DNA of 64,000 bases, from the NCBI GenBank assembly GCA_016720395.1, contig JADKKR010000002.1:124001-188000 (forward strand). The letters are read 5' to 3'. How positions within the stretch are numbered: position 1 is the stretch's first letter; every line of letters starts with the position of its first letter. This stretch comes from Geobacteraceae bacterium. GTDB taxonomy: Bacteria; Desulfobacterota; Desulfuromonadia; Geobacterales; Pseudopelobacteraceae. The position numbers and the translations under genes were made by a program. Below, in pieces: positions 17,706 through 26,027 of this stretch. The notes under the pieces are model-generated. The model saw only the letters and a list, made by a program, of their open reading frames with translations. It did no database searches and was not told the DNA's origin.

Positions 17706-19151
17706 TCAGAACGGAGCCTTGACCAGTTTCCAGGTCGGGCTGTTGACCGCCATATCCACATCCCGGGCGAAGATCTCGAAACCCTGGTAGCCGTGGTAGG
17801 GACCGGAGTAATCCCAGCTGTGCATCTGGCGGAAAGGGATACCCATCTTCTGGAAGACGTATTTCTCCTTGATGCCGGAACCGATCAGGTCCGGCTTCAG
17901 CGCGTGGGCAAACTTCTCAAACTCGTACTCGGACGGATCATCGTAGACCACCGTGGCTTCCGGCATCTCCGGTGCGGTACGGTCGTAGTCATCGCCGTGG
18001 GCGAACTCATAGCCGGCACCGACACAGTCCATACCCAGATCCTCATAGGCGCCGATGGTGTGACGCGGGCGGAGGCCGCCGACCAGCAGCATGACCTTCT
18101 TTTTGTCCAGGCGCGGTTTGTACTCGTCGATGATGGCCTGCATGATCGGCTCGTACTTGGCGATGGCCAGCTCGACCTTTTCCTTGATCACATCGTCAAA
18201 ACGCTCGGCGATGGCCCTCAGGCTCTCTCTGATCTTGGTCGGGCCGAAGAAGTTGAACTCCAGCCAGGGGATGCCGTACTTCTCTTCCATAACCTTGCAC
18301 ATGTAGTTCATGGAGCGGTAGCAGTGGATCAGGTTCAGCTTGACGGTATGGGTTGCGGCGATCTTCTCCAGCTCGCCGTCACCGGTCCAGACCGATTTCA
18401 CGTTCAGTCCGATCTCCTCCAGCAGGCTCTTGGCCGACCAGACGTCGCCGCCGATGTTGTAGTCGCCGATCAGGGCGATGTCATAGGGGCTGGAAGGCTC
18501 AGCGAACTCGCGGGTCTCGATGATGTAGTCGCGGATCGAGTCATTGGAGATATGGTGACCCAGCGACTGGGAAACACCGCGGAACCCCTCGCAGTTGCAG
18601 GGGATGATCGGCAGGTCCAGCTCTTTGGAGGACTGCTTGGTAACGGAGTTGATATCGTCACCGATCAGACCGACCGGGCACTCGGACAGAACCGAGATAC
18701 CCTTGGCCAGCGGGAACAGATCGTGGGCCTCTTCCAGCAGGGTCTTGAGCTTCTTGTCGCCGCCGTAGACAATGTCTTTTTCCTGAAAATCCGAGGTGAA
18801 CTGCATGGGAAAGCTGGTGACGCCGGTGATGCCGCTCATCAGGTTGCGGCGCGTACCCCAGGAGTACCAGCCGCAGCCGACCGGACCGTGGGAAACATGG
18901 ACCATATCGCGGATCGGGCCCCAGACAACACCCTTGGCGCCGGCATAGGCGCAGCCGCGGGCGCTCATCACGCCGGGAACGGTCTTCTTGTTGGACTTGA
19001 CGCTGGCGCAGCCGGAAGCGGCATCGTTGGGCGCCAGGTGCGGGGCTCTCTTCTTCCTGGCCTTCTCGGGATACACTGCCAGGGCATCATCGATCATCGC
19101 CTGGGTTGATTCCTTGGTTATGCCGTCAACTTTTCTTATTTTATCTGACAT
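17706..19151 (-). CDS. nifD: nitrogenase molybdenum-iron protein alpha chain
   Basis: 481 residues. P-cluster cysteine regions are seen in RGCAYAGAKGVVWGPIRD and SHGPVGCGWYSWGTRR. The FeMo-co pocket includes the C-terminal HSWDYSGPYHGYQG, which carries the histidine ligand, and CEGFRGVSQSLGHHISND. The subunit holds the active site for N2 reduction. The ATG follows AAGGAG by seven bases, and the gene starts about 57 bases after nifH on the same transcript. Confidence 0.98.
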   Translation of the reverse strand: MSDKIRKVDGITKESTQAMIDDALAVYPEKARKKRAPHLAPNDAASGCASVKSNKKTVPGVMSARGCAYAGAKGVVWGPIRDMVHVSHGPVGCGWYSWGTRRNLMSGITGVTSFPMQFTSDFQEKDIVYGGDKKLKTLLEEAHDLFPLAKGISVLSECPVGLIGDDINSVTKQSSKELDLPIIPCNCEGFRGVSQSLGHHISNDSIRDYIIETREFAEPSSPYDIALIGDYNIGGDVWSAKSLLEEIGLNVKSVWTGDGELEKIAATHTVKLNLIHCYRSMNYMCKVMEEKYGIPWLEFNFFGPTKIRESLRAIAERFDDVIKEKVELAIAKYEPIMQAIIDEYKPRLDKKKVMLLVGGLRPRHTIGAYEDLGMDCVGAGYEFAHGDDYDRTAPEMPEATVVYDDPSEYEFEKFAHALKPDLIGSGIKEKYVFQKMGIPFRQMHSWDYSGPYHGYQGFEIFARDVDMAVNSPTWKLVKAPF

Positions 19152-19208
19152 GGTATCTCTCCTTGTAACTGTTGGGTTAAAACGTTCCCCATAACGGGGA
19201 GATCATGC

Positions 19209-20075
19209 TCAGGCGGCCTTCTCAGCTACCCCGACGATCGATTCGTCCTCAACTTCCATAACGCCGAATTCCATCAGCAGCTCTTCCAGTTCTTCCATCT
19301 CCAGCGGGGTCGGAACAACCAGCATCTTGTTGTCGGCGATCTTCTGGGCCAGCGTGCGGTATTCCTGAGCCTGTTTGTGCTCCGGAGAGTATTCGATAAC
19401 GGTCATGCGGCGCAGCTCAGCTCTCTGGACCTGATTGTCGCGCGGCACGAAGTAGATCATCTGGGTACCGAGTCGTTTGGCCAGGGCCTCGATCAGTTCG
19501 TCTTCGCGGTCGGTGTTACGGGAGTTGCAGATCAGGCCGCCCAGACGGACCTTGCCGGAAGAAGCGTACTTGAGAATACCCTTGGCGATATTGTTGGCAG
19601 CATACATGGCCATCATTTCGCCGGAGGTGACGATGTAGATCTCTTCAGCCTTGCCTTCACGGATCGGCATGGCAAACCCGCCGCAGACAACGTCGCCGAG
19701 AACGTCGTAGAAGACAAAGTCCAGGTCAGGGGTATAGGCGCCGTTCTCTTCCAGGAAGTTGATGGCGGTGATGACGCCACGGCCGGCACAGCCGACGCCC
19801 GGCTCGGGACCACCGGATTCGACGCATTTGACGTCGCCGTATCCGACCTTCATGACCTGATCCAGCTCGAGATCTTCAACGGTGCCCAGTTCGCGGACCA
19901 GGTCCATGACCGTGTTCTGTGCCTTGGCGTGCAGGATCAGACGGGTCGAATCGGCTTTGGGGTCGCAGCCTACGATCATAACCTTTTTGCCGATTGAGGC
20001 CAGACCCGCTACCGTGTTCTGTGTTGTGGTTGATTTGCCGATGCCGCCCTTGCCGTAAATTGCGATCTGTCTCAT
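19209..20075 (-). CDS. nifH: nitrogenase iron protein (dinitrogenase reductase)
   Basis: 288 residues from the ATG preceded by AAAGGAG (MRQIAIYGKGGIGKSTT, giving the P-loop directly). Cysteines that hold the bridging 4Fe-4S cluster are in GCAGRGVITAI and DVVCGGFAMPIREG. The Arg in GCAGRGVI is the known ADP-ribosylation site used by DraT, encoded nearby. NifH passes electrons to NifDK with MgATP and also takes part in FeMo-co maturation. It heads the nifHDK operon behind a long leader with a stem-loop. Confidence 0.98.
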   Translation of the reverse strand: MRQIAIYGKGGIGKSTTTQNTVAGLASIGKKVMIVGCDPKADSTRLILHAKAQNTVMDLVRELGTVEDLELDQVMKVGYGDVKCVESGGPEPGVGCAGRGVITAINFLEENGAYTPDLDFVFYDVLGDVVCGGFAMPIREGKAEEIYIVTSGEMMAMYAANNIAKGILKYASSGKVRLGGLICNSRNTDREDELIEALAKRLGTQMIYFVPRDNQVQRAELRRMTVIEYSPEHKQAQEYRTLAQKIADNKMLVVPTPLEMEELEELLMEFGVMEVEDESIVGVAEKAA

Positions 20076-20286
20076 TGTGATGCTCCTTTCGGCCACCAAT
20101 CCGTGGCCTGTGGGTTAGTGAGTTTGAAAACATTTCTGCTGCCTTTGCAGAAACAATTTTCGTGAACGAACTATCTTGTTGTGATATGGGGCAAAATAAA
20201 AAGGCGCCCCGATTTACTGGAGGCGCCTTTGCCTGAAATATCTATTCTGTTATGGGTCGTTCTCTGATTGCTTCTGTAATGGCTTT
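20076..20286 (-). promoter_or_regulatory. nifH leader with terminator-like stem-loop (possible antitermination site)
   Basis: Between the sigma-54 promoter and the nifH ribosome binding site lie about 200 transcribed bases. On the minus strand they contain AAAGGCGCC, a 13-base loop and GGCGCCTTT followed by TTATTTT (20194-20230), a good rho-independent terminator inside the leader. In Geobacter sulfurreducens nif expression is known to involve an ANTAR-domain antiterminator (GnfR) acting on leader RNA, which fits. I could not define ANTAR hexaloops with confidence. Confidence 0.65.
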
Positions 20287-20304
20287 TAGCACAGGGTGTG
20301 CCAA
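20287..20304 (-). promoter_or_regulatory. sigma-54 promoter of nifHDK
   Basis: Minus-strand TTGGCACACCCTGTGCTA has the GG-N10-GC spacing and the TGGCAC core of sigma-54 promoters. The predicted start is near 20275, about 200 bases upstream of nifH. The 120 bases to modC beyond it show no gene. Confidence 0.8.
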
Positions 20305-20423
20305 AAACATTAAAACCTTTATTTACGAGCAGTTACAGTTGTATGAATAAAATAAAGGCGTTGCGGGGAGGGAGATTCGGGACAGGATTGCATCAAGACC
20401 GCGTGCAGATGCTTAAAATTTGA

Positions 20424-21482
20424 TCAACCCGGCAGCAGGCGGAAAGCCGAAGCCTTGATGGCGGCGTAAATCGTACTGCCAGGGGTGATGCCCAGCTCAT
20501 CGACCGCATCCTGGACCACCTCGGCGATCAGCGTGTTCCCGGCACATTCCAGCTCCACGCCGGTTTTGCGACCGGAACAGAACAGGGAGCGCACGGTGCA
20601 CTCCAGCAGGTTGCGGGCGCTGATGGCTTCAGGGTGCTGTTTGAAGAGGATGATATCCTTGGAGGAGAGCTCGGCCATGGATGTCTCGCGCTCCGTTCCG
20701 GCCGACAGCAGCAGCCGCGACGCACCCCAGGGGTAGGCGGACATGCCGGAGATCGCTGTCGGGCTGCCCAGCTTCAGGAGGTTGATGTAACCGGCCTGGC
20801 TCTGCCCCATGCGGTCACGGGCCAGCTGCTCGCTGCTCACCTGCCCGGTCAAGGTGCCTTTCTCGAACACCAGGGCGCTGTCAGTCATCAGCCGCATCTC
20901 CACCAGTGAATGGGAGATGAACAGGTACGGTATGCCGAACTGCTCGCTGACACTCCGCAGGTAGGGAATGATCTGGAAGCGCAGGGAGTCGTCCAGGGCC
21001 GAAAGCGGCTCGTCCATCAGCAGCAGGCGCGGATTGGCCAGTATGGCCCGACCCAGGGCGACGCGCTGTTTCTCACCCCCTGACAGGTTGGTGACGCTCC
21101 GTTCGAGGAGCCCGTCCAGTTTCAGCACCCCGGTCAGGGTATCGAAGTCGATGGTGCGGTATTCGGCAGGACAGCGCCTGAAACCGTAGAGCAGGTTGTT
21201 CCTGACGTTCAGGTGCGGGAACAGGCAGTGCTGCTGGAAGACCATGGCGATGCGCCGCTGTTCGGGACGCAGGTTGATCCCTGCGGCACTGCTGAAGAGA
21301 CATTCGCCATCCAGGACGATCTCGCCGCTGTCCGGTTCCAGCAACCCGGCCAGCATACTCACCAGGGTCGACTTGCCGCTGCCGGATACGCCGAAGACAC
21401 CGACCCGGTCGCCATCGACCGTAAAACCGGCAGACAGGGTGAAGTCGGCGAAACTCTTTCTGACGTTCAGGGAGAGTTTCAT
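20424..21482 (-). CDS. modC: molybdate ABC transporter ATP-binding protein
   Basis: 352 residues. ABC ATPase motifs are Walker A GVSGSGKSTL, Q-loop MVFQQHCLFPH, signature NLSGGEKQRVALGRAI and Walker B RLLLMDEPLSALD. The C-terminal 65 residues form a TOBE-type domain (from NLLECTVRSLF), typical of ModC, which senses oxyanion. It powers uptake of molybdate for FeMo-co. GGAAGGA precedes the ATG by five bases. It is tightly coupled to modB (one to two bases). Confidence 0.93.
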   Translation of the reverse strand: MKLSLNVRKSFADFTLSAGFTVDGDRVGVFGVSGSGKSTLVSMLAGLLEPDSGEIVLDGECLFSSAAGINLRPEQRRIAMVFQQHCLFPHLNVRNNLLYGFRRCPAEYRTIDFDTLTGVLKLDGLLERSVTNLSGGEKQRVALGRAILANPRLLLMDEPLSALDDSLRFQIIPYLRSVSEQFGIPYLFISHSLVEMRLMTDSALVFEKGTLTGQVSSEQLARDRMGQSQAGYINLLKLGSPTAISGMSAYPWGASRLLLSAGTERETSMAELSSKDIILFKQHPEAISARNLLECTVRSLFCSGRKTGVELECAGNTLIAEVVQDAVDELGITPGSTIYAAIKASAFRLLPG

Positions 21483-21483
21483 C

Positions 21484-22173
21484 TCAATCCTTCCGCGTCG
21501 TTTTCATGGTGCCGGGGCGCCACACATAGAGGGCCAGCAGTACGATGAAGGAGAAAATCAGCATGACAGCCGCCATGCGGTGTGCCTGAGCGTACTCCAG
21601 CGCCTCCACGTGGTCATAGATCTGCACCGAGGCCACCCGGGACACACCGGGTATGTTGCCGCCGATCATCAGCACCACGCCGAATTCTCCCACCGTATGG
21701 GCAAAGGTCAGGATCGAAGCGGTCAGAAAACCGGGGCGGGCCAGAGGCAGCGCCACCGTGAAGAACGCATCCAGCGGAGAGGCACCCAGGGTCGCAGCCA
21801 CCTCCAGCGGGCGCTCCCCGATGGATTCAAAGGCATTCTGCAGCGGCTGCACCATGAACGGCAGGGAGTAGAAGATCGATGCCACCACCAGTCCCCGGAA
21901 GGTGAACGGCAGGGCACCGATTCCTAAAACTCTCGTCAGCTGCCCCACCGGGCCATCAGGCCCCATGGCCAGCAGCAGGTAGAAGCCGAGCACCGACGGC
22001 GGAAGAACCAGCGGCAGTGCCACCACCGCGCCCAGCACCCCTTTCAGGCGTGATCTGGTGCGGGCCAGCCACCACGCGATCGGGGTCCCCAGGATCAGCA
22101 GTGCAACCGTGACCACGGAAGCCAGCCTGACCGTGAGCCAGATCGACTGGATATCTGCGTCCGCCAGAATCAT
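21484..22173 (-). CDS. modB: molybdate ABC transporter permease
   Basis: About 229 residues with five to six membrane segments and the EAA loop that contacts ModC (around EVAATLGASPLDAFFTVALPLA). It forms the transmembrane channel of the ModABC importer. Two ATGs are candidates, at 22179 and 22173; the second has better spacing from ACGGGGAA. The start overlaps or abuts the modA stop, indicating one operon. Confidence 0.92.
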   Translation of the reverse strand: MILADADIQSIWLTVRLASVVTVALLILGTPIAWWLARTRSRLKGVLGAVVALPLVLPPSVLGFYLLLAMGPDGPVGQLTRVLGIGALPFTFRGLVVASIFYSLPFMVQPLQNAFESIGERPLEVAATLGASPLDAFFTVALPLARPGFLTASILTFAHTVGEFGVVLMIGGNIPGVSRVASVQIYDHVEALEYAQAHRMAAVMLIFSFIVLLALYVWRPGTMKTTRKD

Positions 22174-22175
22174 GG

Positions 22176-22952
22176 TCATTTCCCCGTCTTATCGCCCGGC
22201 AGCGCAAAACCGTACTTCGTCATGATGCTGCGGGCCTGTTTCGAATCCATGAAATCGGCAAAACTTCCGGCCAGCGGCTTGCCCGCCCCCGGCCTGGTGA
22301 TGATGAAACCCTGCTCCAGCGGATTATGCATGTTTTCAGGGATCAGATAATAGCCGCCCCGCTTTGAAAGTTCGGGGTTGCGCACCAGCGCCAGGGCAAT
22401 CAGCCCCACCTGCGCATTGCCGGACTGGACGTACTGGGCGGCCTGGGAGATATTCTCGCCGAACACCAGCTTCGACTGCAACCGGTCCCACAATCCGGCA
22501 GAACGCAGCGCCTCTTCGGCACGCTTTCCATAGGGGGCATGCTTCGGATTGGCAATCGCGATCTTGGTGACCTTCGGGTCAACCAGGTCGGCCAGAGTCA
22601 TTTTAGCGGCATCCATGCTGCTGCTCCAGAGCACGATCCTGCCGACGGCATAGGGCCTGACCTCGCCGGCAGCCAGCCCCTGCCGGGCAAGCTCACGCGG
22701 GAAGCTGATATCTGCCGAGAAGAACAGGTCATAGGGGGCACCCTGCCGGATCTGGGTATGAAACTTCCCGGAGGAGCCATAGACCACATCTATCTCATGG
22801 GCGGGCTGGCCCTTCCTGAAACCGGCGATGATCTCGTCCATGGCGTATTTCAGGTCAGCGGCCGCCGCGATGGTTATTTTTTCAGCATGTGCAGACGATA
22901 CTGCACATCCGAAACAGACGAGCAGAACAAGGAATGTACGCAGCAAGCCCAT
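22176..22952 (-). CDS. modA: molybdate ABC transporter substrate-binding protein
   Basis: 258 residues. Residues 1-23 are a signal peptide ending in AHA. The mature protein has the ModA landmarks AAAADLKYAMDEI and VYGSSGKFHTQI, whose serines bind the oxyanion, then FSADISFPRELA. It captures molybdate in the periplasm for ModBC. The upstream region carries a sigma-54 promoter, so molybdate uptake appears to be induced together with nitrogen fixation. Confidence 0.93.
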   Translation of the reverse strand: MGLLRTFLVLLVCFGCAVSSAHAEKITIAAAADLKYAMDEIIAGFRKGQPAHEIDVVYGSSGKFHTQIRQGAPYDLFFSADISFPRELARQGLAAGEVRPYAVGRIVLWSSSMDAAKMTLADLVDPKVTKIAIANPKHAPYGKRAEEALRSAGLWDRLQSKLVFGENISQAAQYVQSGNAQVGLIALALVRNPELSKRGGYYLIPENMHNPLEQGFIITRPGAGKPLAGSFADFMDSKQARSIMTKYGFALPGDKTGK

Positions 22953-23003
22953 TGAAACTACCTCCCGATGCCTTTGTCTGTATACCCCATGATGGAATTT
23001 ACC

Positions 23004-23021
23004 GCAACTGTCATGCCATCA
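23004..23021 (-). promoter_or_regulatory. sigma-54 promoter of modABC
   Basis: Minus-strand GATGGCATGACAGTTGC matches TGGCAYG-N4-TTGC, with ten bases between GG and GC. It lies about 50 bases upstream of modA and only 13 bases from a sigma-54 site on the other strand. Confidence 0.72.
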
Positions 23022-23030
23022 ATCACCGAA

Positions 23031-23047
23031 TCGGCAGTAAAGTTGCA
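23031..23047 (+). promoter_or_regulatory. sigma-54 promoter of the cowN operon
   Basis: TCGGCAGTAAAGTTGCA has GG-N10-GC spacing and a perfect TTGC -12 element; the -24 element is GGCA preceded by TC. Transcription would begin near 23058, just ahead of the zinc-ribbon gene. Divergent to the modABC promoter. Confidence 0.65.
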
Positions 23048-23079
23048 ACAACCGCCCTCAGCAACCAGGGAGGCACGCC

Positions 23080-23424
23080 ATGGAACCAGCTGCGACACTC
23101 GACCGGGAAACCGCCAAGCGACTCTACAACCAGTACCGCATCCACCGCGACGGCATCCGCAACCGGCCGGAGATGGCCTGCGTCTGCCTGATCTGCGGCT
23201 CCGTCCATATCATCCCCAAACCGGACGACCCGTACAAACTGGTCTGCCGCGACTGCGGCTTCGCCTTCTACCGTTACAGCTGCCCGGCCTGCGGCCTGAC
23301 GGTCGACGGGCGCGACCCGCAGAACCCGGCCTGCCGGGAAGAGTGCGACCTGCGAGTCTGCACCTGCGGAGCCTGCGGCTGCCCGCCGCACGATGACCAC
23401 ACGCAGAAGGGGGTGACACCATGA
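23080..23424 (+). CDS. small cysteine-rich zinc-ribbon protein in the cowN operon
   Basis: 114 residues with about twelve cysteines, several in CxxC pairs: CLIC near 36, CRDC near 57, CPAC near 69 and CTCGACGC near the C-terminus. This suggests one or two zinc ribbons or a metal cluster. No family assigned. GGGAGG lies six bases before the ATG. Its stop overlaps the start of the FKBP gene by four bases (ATGA), so both are co-translated, and the sigma-54 promoter upstream links it to nitrogen fixation. A role in metal handling for nitrogenase is speculation. Confidence 0.65.
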   Translation: MEPAATLDRETAKRLYNQYRIHRDGIRNRPEMACVCLICGSVHIIPKPDDPYKLVCRDCGFAFYRYSCPACGLTVDGRDPQNPACREECDLRVCTCGACGCPPHDDHTQKGVTP

Positions 23425-23849
23425 CACGGGCACAGACAGGCAGCAGCGTCACGGTCAGCTATGTCGGCACCCTGGACAACGGCCGAATCTTCCACAGCAC
23501 CGACGAGCAGGGCCCGCAGACCTTCACCCTCGGTGCGGGGCAGCTCTTCCCGGCCCTGGAGCTGGCCATCACCGGCATGCGGACCGGCGAGGTGAAGAAC
23601 ATCGTCCTCTCCGCCGCCGATGCTTACGGCCCGCGCCTGGCGGAAAACATCATCAGTCTGTCGCGGCAGAGCTTCCCTGCCGGGAAAGAGATCGCCGCTG
23701 GTCAGAAATTAAGCATCGAGTTCAAAGGGGGCATCACCCGGGTGATGGTCGTGACCGCCGTGGGTGAGTCAGACGTGATCCTGGACGGCAACCATCCCCT
23801 GGCCGGGCATGAGCTGACCTTTGCGCTGCGCGTGGACAAGGTGGAATAG
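23421..23849 (+). CDS. FKBP-type peptidyl-prolyl isomerase (SlyD-like)
   Basis: 142 residues. The FKBP core begins VTVSYVGTLDNGRIFHST and the inserted flap domain is in the middle, followed by GNHPLAGHELTF near the C-terminus, the classic end of the SlyD/FkpA-type short FKBPs. It lacks the His/Cys-rich metal tail of E. coli SlyD. It would isomerise prolines and chaperone folding in the cytoplasm. In this operon between a cysteine-rich protein and CowN it may serve nitrogenase maturation, which is inference from location. Confidence 0.85.
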   Translation: MTRAQTGSSVTVSYVGTLDNGRIFHSTDEQGPQTFTLGAGQLFPALELAITGMRTGEVKNIVLSAADAYGPRLAENIISLSRQSFPAGKEIAAGQKLSIEFKGGITRVMVVTAVGESDVILDGNHPLAGHELTFALRVDKVE

Positions 23850-23868
23850 ATTCGTGGGGGGCGATGCG

Positions 23869-24174
23869 ATGCAGCAGGGAGAAAAGACCGACCGTTACGT
23901 GACCTTCATCGGGATCGAGGGGGACCGGAACTCGCGGGAGCTGATGGTCATGCTGCGCCGGCACATCGACGACCCGGCCAGGAGCAACCGCTTCTGGGAG
24001 CTGTTCAAGGAGAAGCTGGACCGTGTGGGGCAACCGGGCCGGAACGGGGGGCGCTGCCTGGACGAACTGTTCCTGATCCACTCCTACATCAACAATATCC
24101 GCGAGCTGTTCGAGGAGTACGATGACCAGCCGGCGCTGGCGTTATTGGAGAGGATCGAGGTTGAGAGCTGTTGA
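23869..24174 (+). CDS. cowN: N2-fixation sustaining protein CowN
   Basis: 101 residues matching CowN along its length: EKTDRYVTFIGIE at the start, LRRHIDDPARSN in the middle and the LDELFLIHSYINNIRELFE helix. CowN protects Mo-nitrogenase from inhibition by carbon monoxide and is needed for diazotrophic growth under CO. The ATG follows a GGGGGG stretch; an earlier in-frame start inside the FKBP gene is unlikely. Third gene of the sigma-54 operon. Confidence 0.93.
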   Translation: MQQGEKTDRYVTFIGIEGDRNSRELMVMLRRHIDDPARSNRFWELFKEKLDRVGQPGRNGGRCLDELFLIHSYINNIRELFEEYDDQPALALLERIEVESC

Positions 24175-24266
24175 ACAACTGTTGTCATGGCTGACTGATT
24201 AGCTGGCAGTATCCCCTGAGAACCTTGGAAGTGACGCCTTTCGATGCCGGTGACAGCCTATCTGCT

Positions 24267-25445
24267 CTAACCGGGCATTTTCCCTACATATTGTGCCCTT
24301 GGGCGGATCGGCCTATTCTGGGCGTATTGCTCCATGACATGAGCAACCAGACCGGCCAGCCTCCCCAGACAGAAGAGGCAGCTACCCGATTTCTCGGGTA
24401 AAGCCAATTCTTTTTCCATGACAACCAGGGCAAAATCCACGGTCGGATACGAAAACCCCAGAAGTTTTTCCGCCGCTTCCTGCGCCTGGCTGATGTAGCC
24501 GTTAAGGTCAGGAAGTCTTGGCAACAGAAAGCGGGCCCTTGGGTCTGCCTCATAAAGCTTGTGGCCAAAACCGGGAACAGGGTCACCACGTTTGACTCGC
24601 GATTCAATAACCCTGTATAGGCTCCCCTGACCACGGGCCTCATCCAGAAGTCCTCGAATCCTCTCAGTGTTGCCGCCATGCCGACGACCCAAAAATGCAT
24701 GAGTGGCAGCAGCCACCGAAGCGTAGGGAGAACAACCGGCGGAGGCGACACAGCGCGCTGTAAAGGAAGAAATGTTCAGTTCGTGATCTGCCACCAGAAT
24801 TAATGCACCGTCCAGAATCGGCACAAACAGGGGATCAACCTTCCATGCTACGGTCAGATGCTCTGCAATCCTTCCGGTTGACCATGTTCCGGTCAAAACC
24901 CGCACAAAGCTTTCAAGCATCATCCGGCCGGCGCTCATTGCAGCTTCCCGGGTAAAGTGGTAGGCAGTGACATCCTCATGATTCAGTAATGCCAGAACAC
25001 TCTGAAAGAGATCCATCAGGTCGAAACCCGGCCGATTTTCGAATAATTTCTCAACCTTTTTTCGCAGCACCGGATTGACCGATACCGACTCATATTCTGA
25101 GATTTCCCAGAGTATCGCTATCGCCTTCTCAAAAGTCTGTCCGGCTGCCATTGTCGGTACGCAATTGCCGCGATAATAGAAGGTTTCATCGCCGATCAGG
25201 GTGATTGCCGATTCAAGAATGGGTGCCCCCCAATCGGTCGAGTTTTGCAGCGCCTTTACTGGTGATTTGTAAATCCTGCTTCGGGTGGCCATTCGATCAA
25301 TGTCAAGGGCATGATACCGGCTGGTTTTAGCCGAAGGACCGGTCGGCTCGGAGCGGATCAACCCCCTGCTGACGTAGGAATAGAGGGTGTTTCGCGAGAC
25401 TCCAAGACGTTCGCTGGCCTCTTGTGCTGAATAGAATCGGGACAT
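24267..25445 (-). CDS. citrate synthase family protein with N-terminal MerR-like helix-turn-helix
   Basis: 392 residues. Residues 5-60 form an excisionase/MerR-type DNA-binding domain (SAQEASERLGVSRNTLYSYVSRG). The rest is a citrate synthase fold with the catalytic triad apparently kept: His in ADHELNISSF, His in VPGFGHKLY and Asp in PTVDFAL. Most citrate synthases lack such an HTH. It could be a metabolite-sensing regulator, a bifunctional enzyme or a 2-methylcitrate synthase relative. The divergent neighbour is a VOC protein, and the short gap between them is a plausible operator. An AGGAG site precedes the ATG. Confidence 0.8.
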   Translation of the reverse strand: MSRFYSAQEASERLGVSRNTLYSYVSRGLIRSEPTGPSAKTSRYHALDIDRMATRSRIYKSPVKALQNSTDWGAPILESAITLIGDETFYYRGNCVPTMAAGQTFEKAIAILWEISEYESVSVNPVLRKKVEKLFENRPGFDLMDLFQSVLALLNHEDVTAYHFTREAAMSAGRMMLESFVRVLTGTWSTGRIAEHLTVAWKVDPLFVPILDGALILVADHELNISSFTARCVASAGCSPYASVAAATHAFLGRRHGGNTERIRGLLDEARGQGSLYRVIESRVKRGDPVPGFGHKLYEADPRARFLLPRLPDLNGYISQAQEAAEKLLGFSYPTVDFALVVMEKELALPEKSGSCLFCLGRLAGLVAHVMEQYAQNRPIRPRAQYVGKMPG

Positions 25446-25539
25446 ACGCGACTCCTGTCATATTGATTGCGCTATCAAGATTGACAACTTATCTACCATG
25501 TTTAAAGATAACGTCAATACATTCAACCGGAGGTGTCAC

Positions 25540-25917
25540 ATGATCGAGCGGATTGACCACATTGTGTTTACCGTAGCGGACATTTCGGCAACATGCGATT
25601 TTTATGAGCGGATTCTGAGGATGAAGGTGGAGACGTTCGGCGAGGGGCGTAAGGCACTCTGTTTCGGGGCGCAGAAGATCAACCTGCATCAGTACGGCAA
25701 GGAGTTTGCGCCCAAGGCCAAGACAACCGCACCGGGGTGCCAGGACATCTGCCTGATCACCCGCGTGCCGATTGTAGAGGTGGTGCAGCATCTGGCATCA
25801 TGCGGCATGGAGATTGAGGAAGGCCCGATCAAGAGAACCGGCGCCATGGGACCGATCAATTCAATCTATTTTCGTGACCCGGACGGAAACCTGATTGAGG
25901 TGTCAAACTATCTTTGA
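25540..25917 (+). CDS. VOC family (glyoxalase/fosfomycin-bleomycin resistance fold) protein
   Basis: 125 residues from the ATG preceded by GGAGG with six-base spacing. The vicinal-oxygen-chelate pattern is clear: RIDHIVFTVADISATCDFYE at the N-terminus, NLHQ in the middle, and FRDPDGNLIEVSNY at the end, which provide metal-ligand His and Glu. The substrate cannot be deduced. It is similar to small YwkD/Gly-I-type virulence or lactoylglutathione-lyase-like proteins. It is transcribed away from the HTH-citrate synthase gene. Confidence 0.85.
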   Translation: MIERIDHIVFTVADISATCDFYERILRMKVETFGEGRKALCFGAQKINLHQYGKEFAPKAKTTAPGCQDICLITRVPIVEVVQHLASCGMEIEEGPIKRTGAMGPINSIYFRDPDGNLIEVSNYL

Positions 25918-26027
25918 AACAGAACTGGAGGTAATCAGGGACACTCCCCCGTTTTCTGATAACACTCAGTAATACGGGGAGTGTCCCCAGTTTTCCTCCA
26001 TACGGGAAATAACGGAACCGTACCCAA

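Noticed and set aside
17697..19109. 470-codon open frame opposite nifD
   Set aside because: Antisense shadow of nifD, with Val/Leu/Gly-rich translation and no family features.
20231..20286. ANTAR-type paired hexaloop hairpins in the nifH leader
   Set aside because: The expected AxxGxx loops could not be drawn with convincing stems by eye, so only the terminator is claimed.
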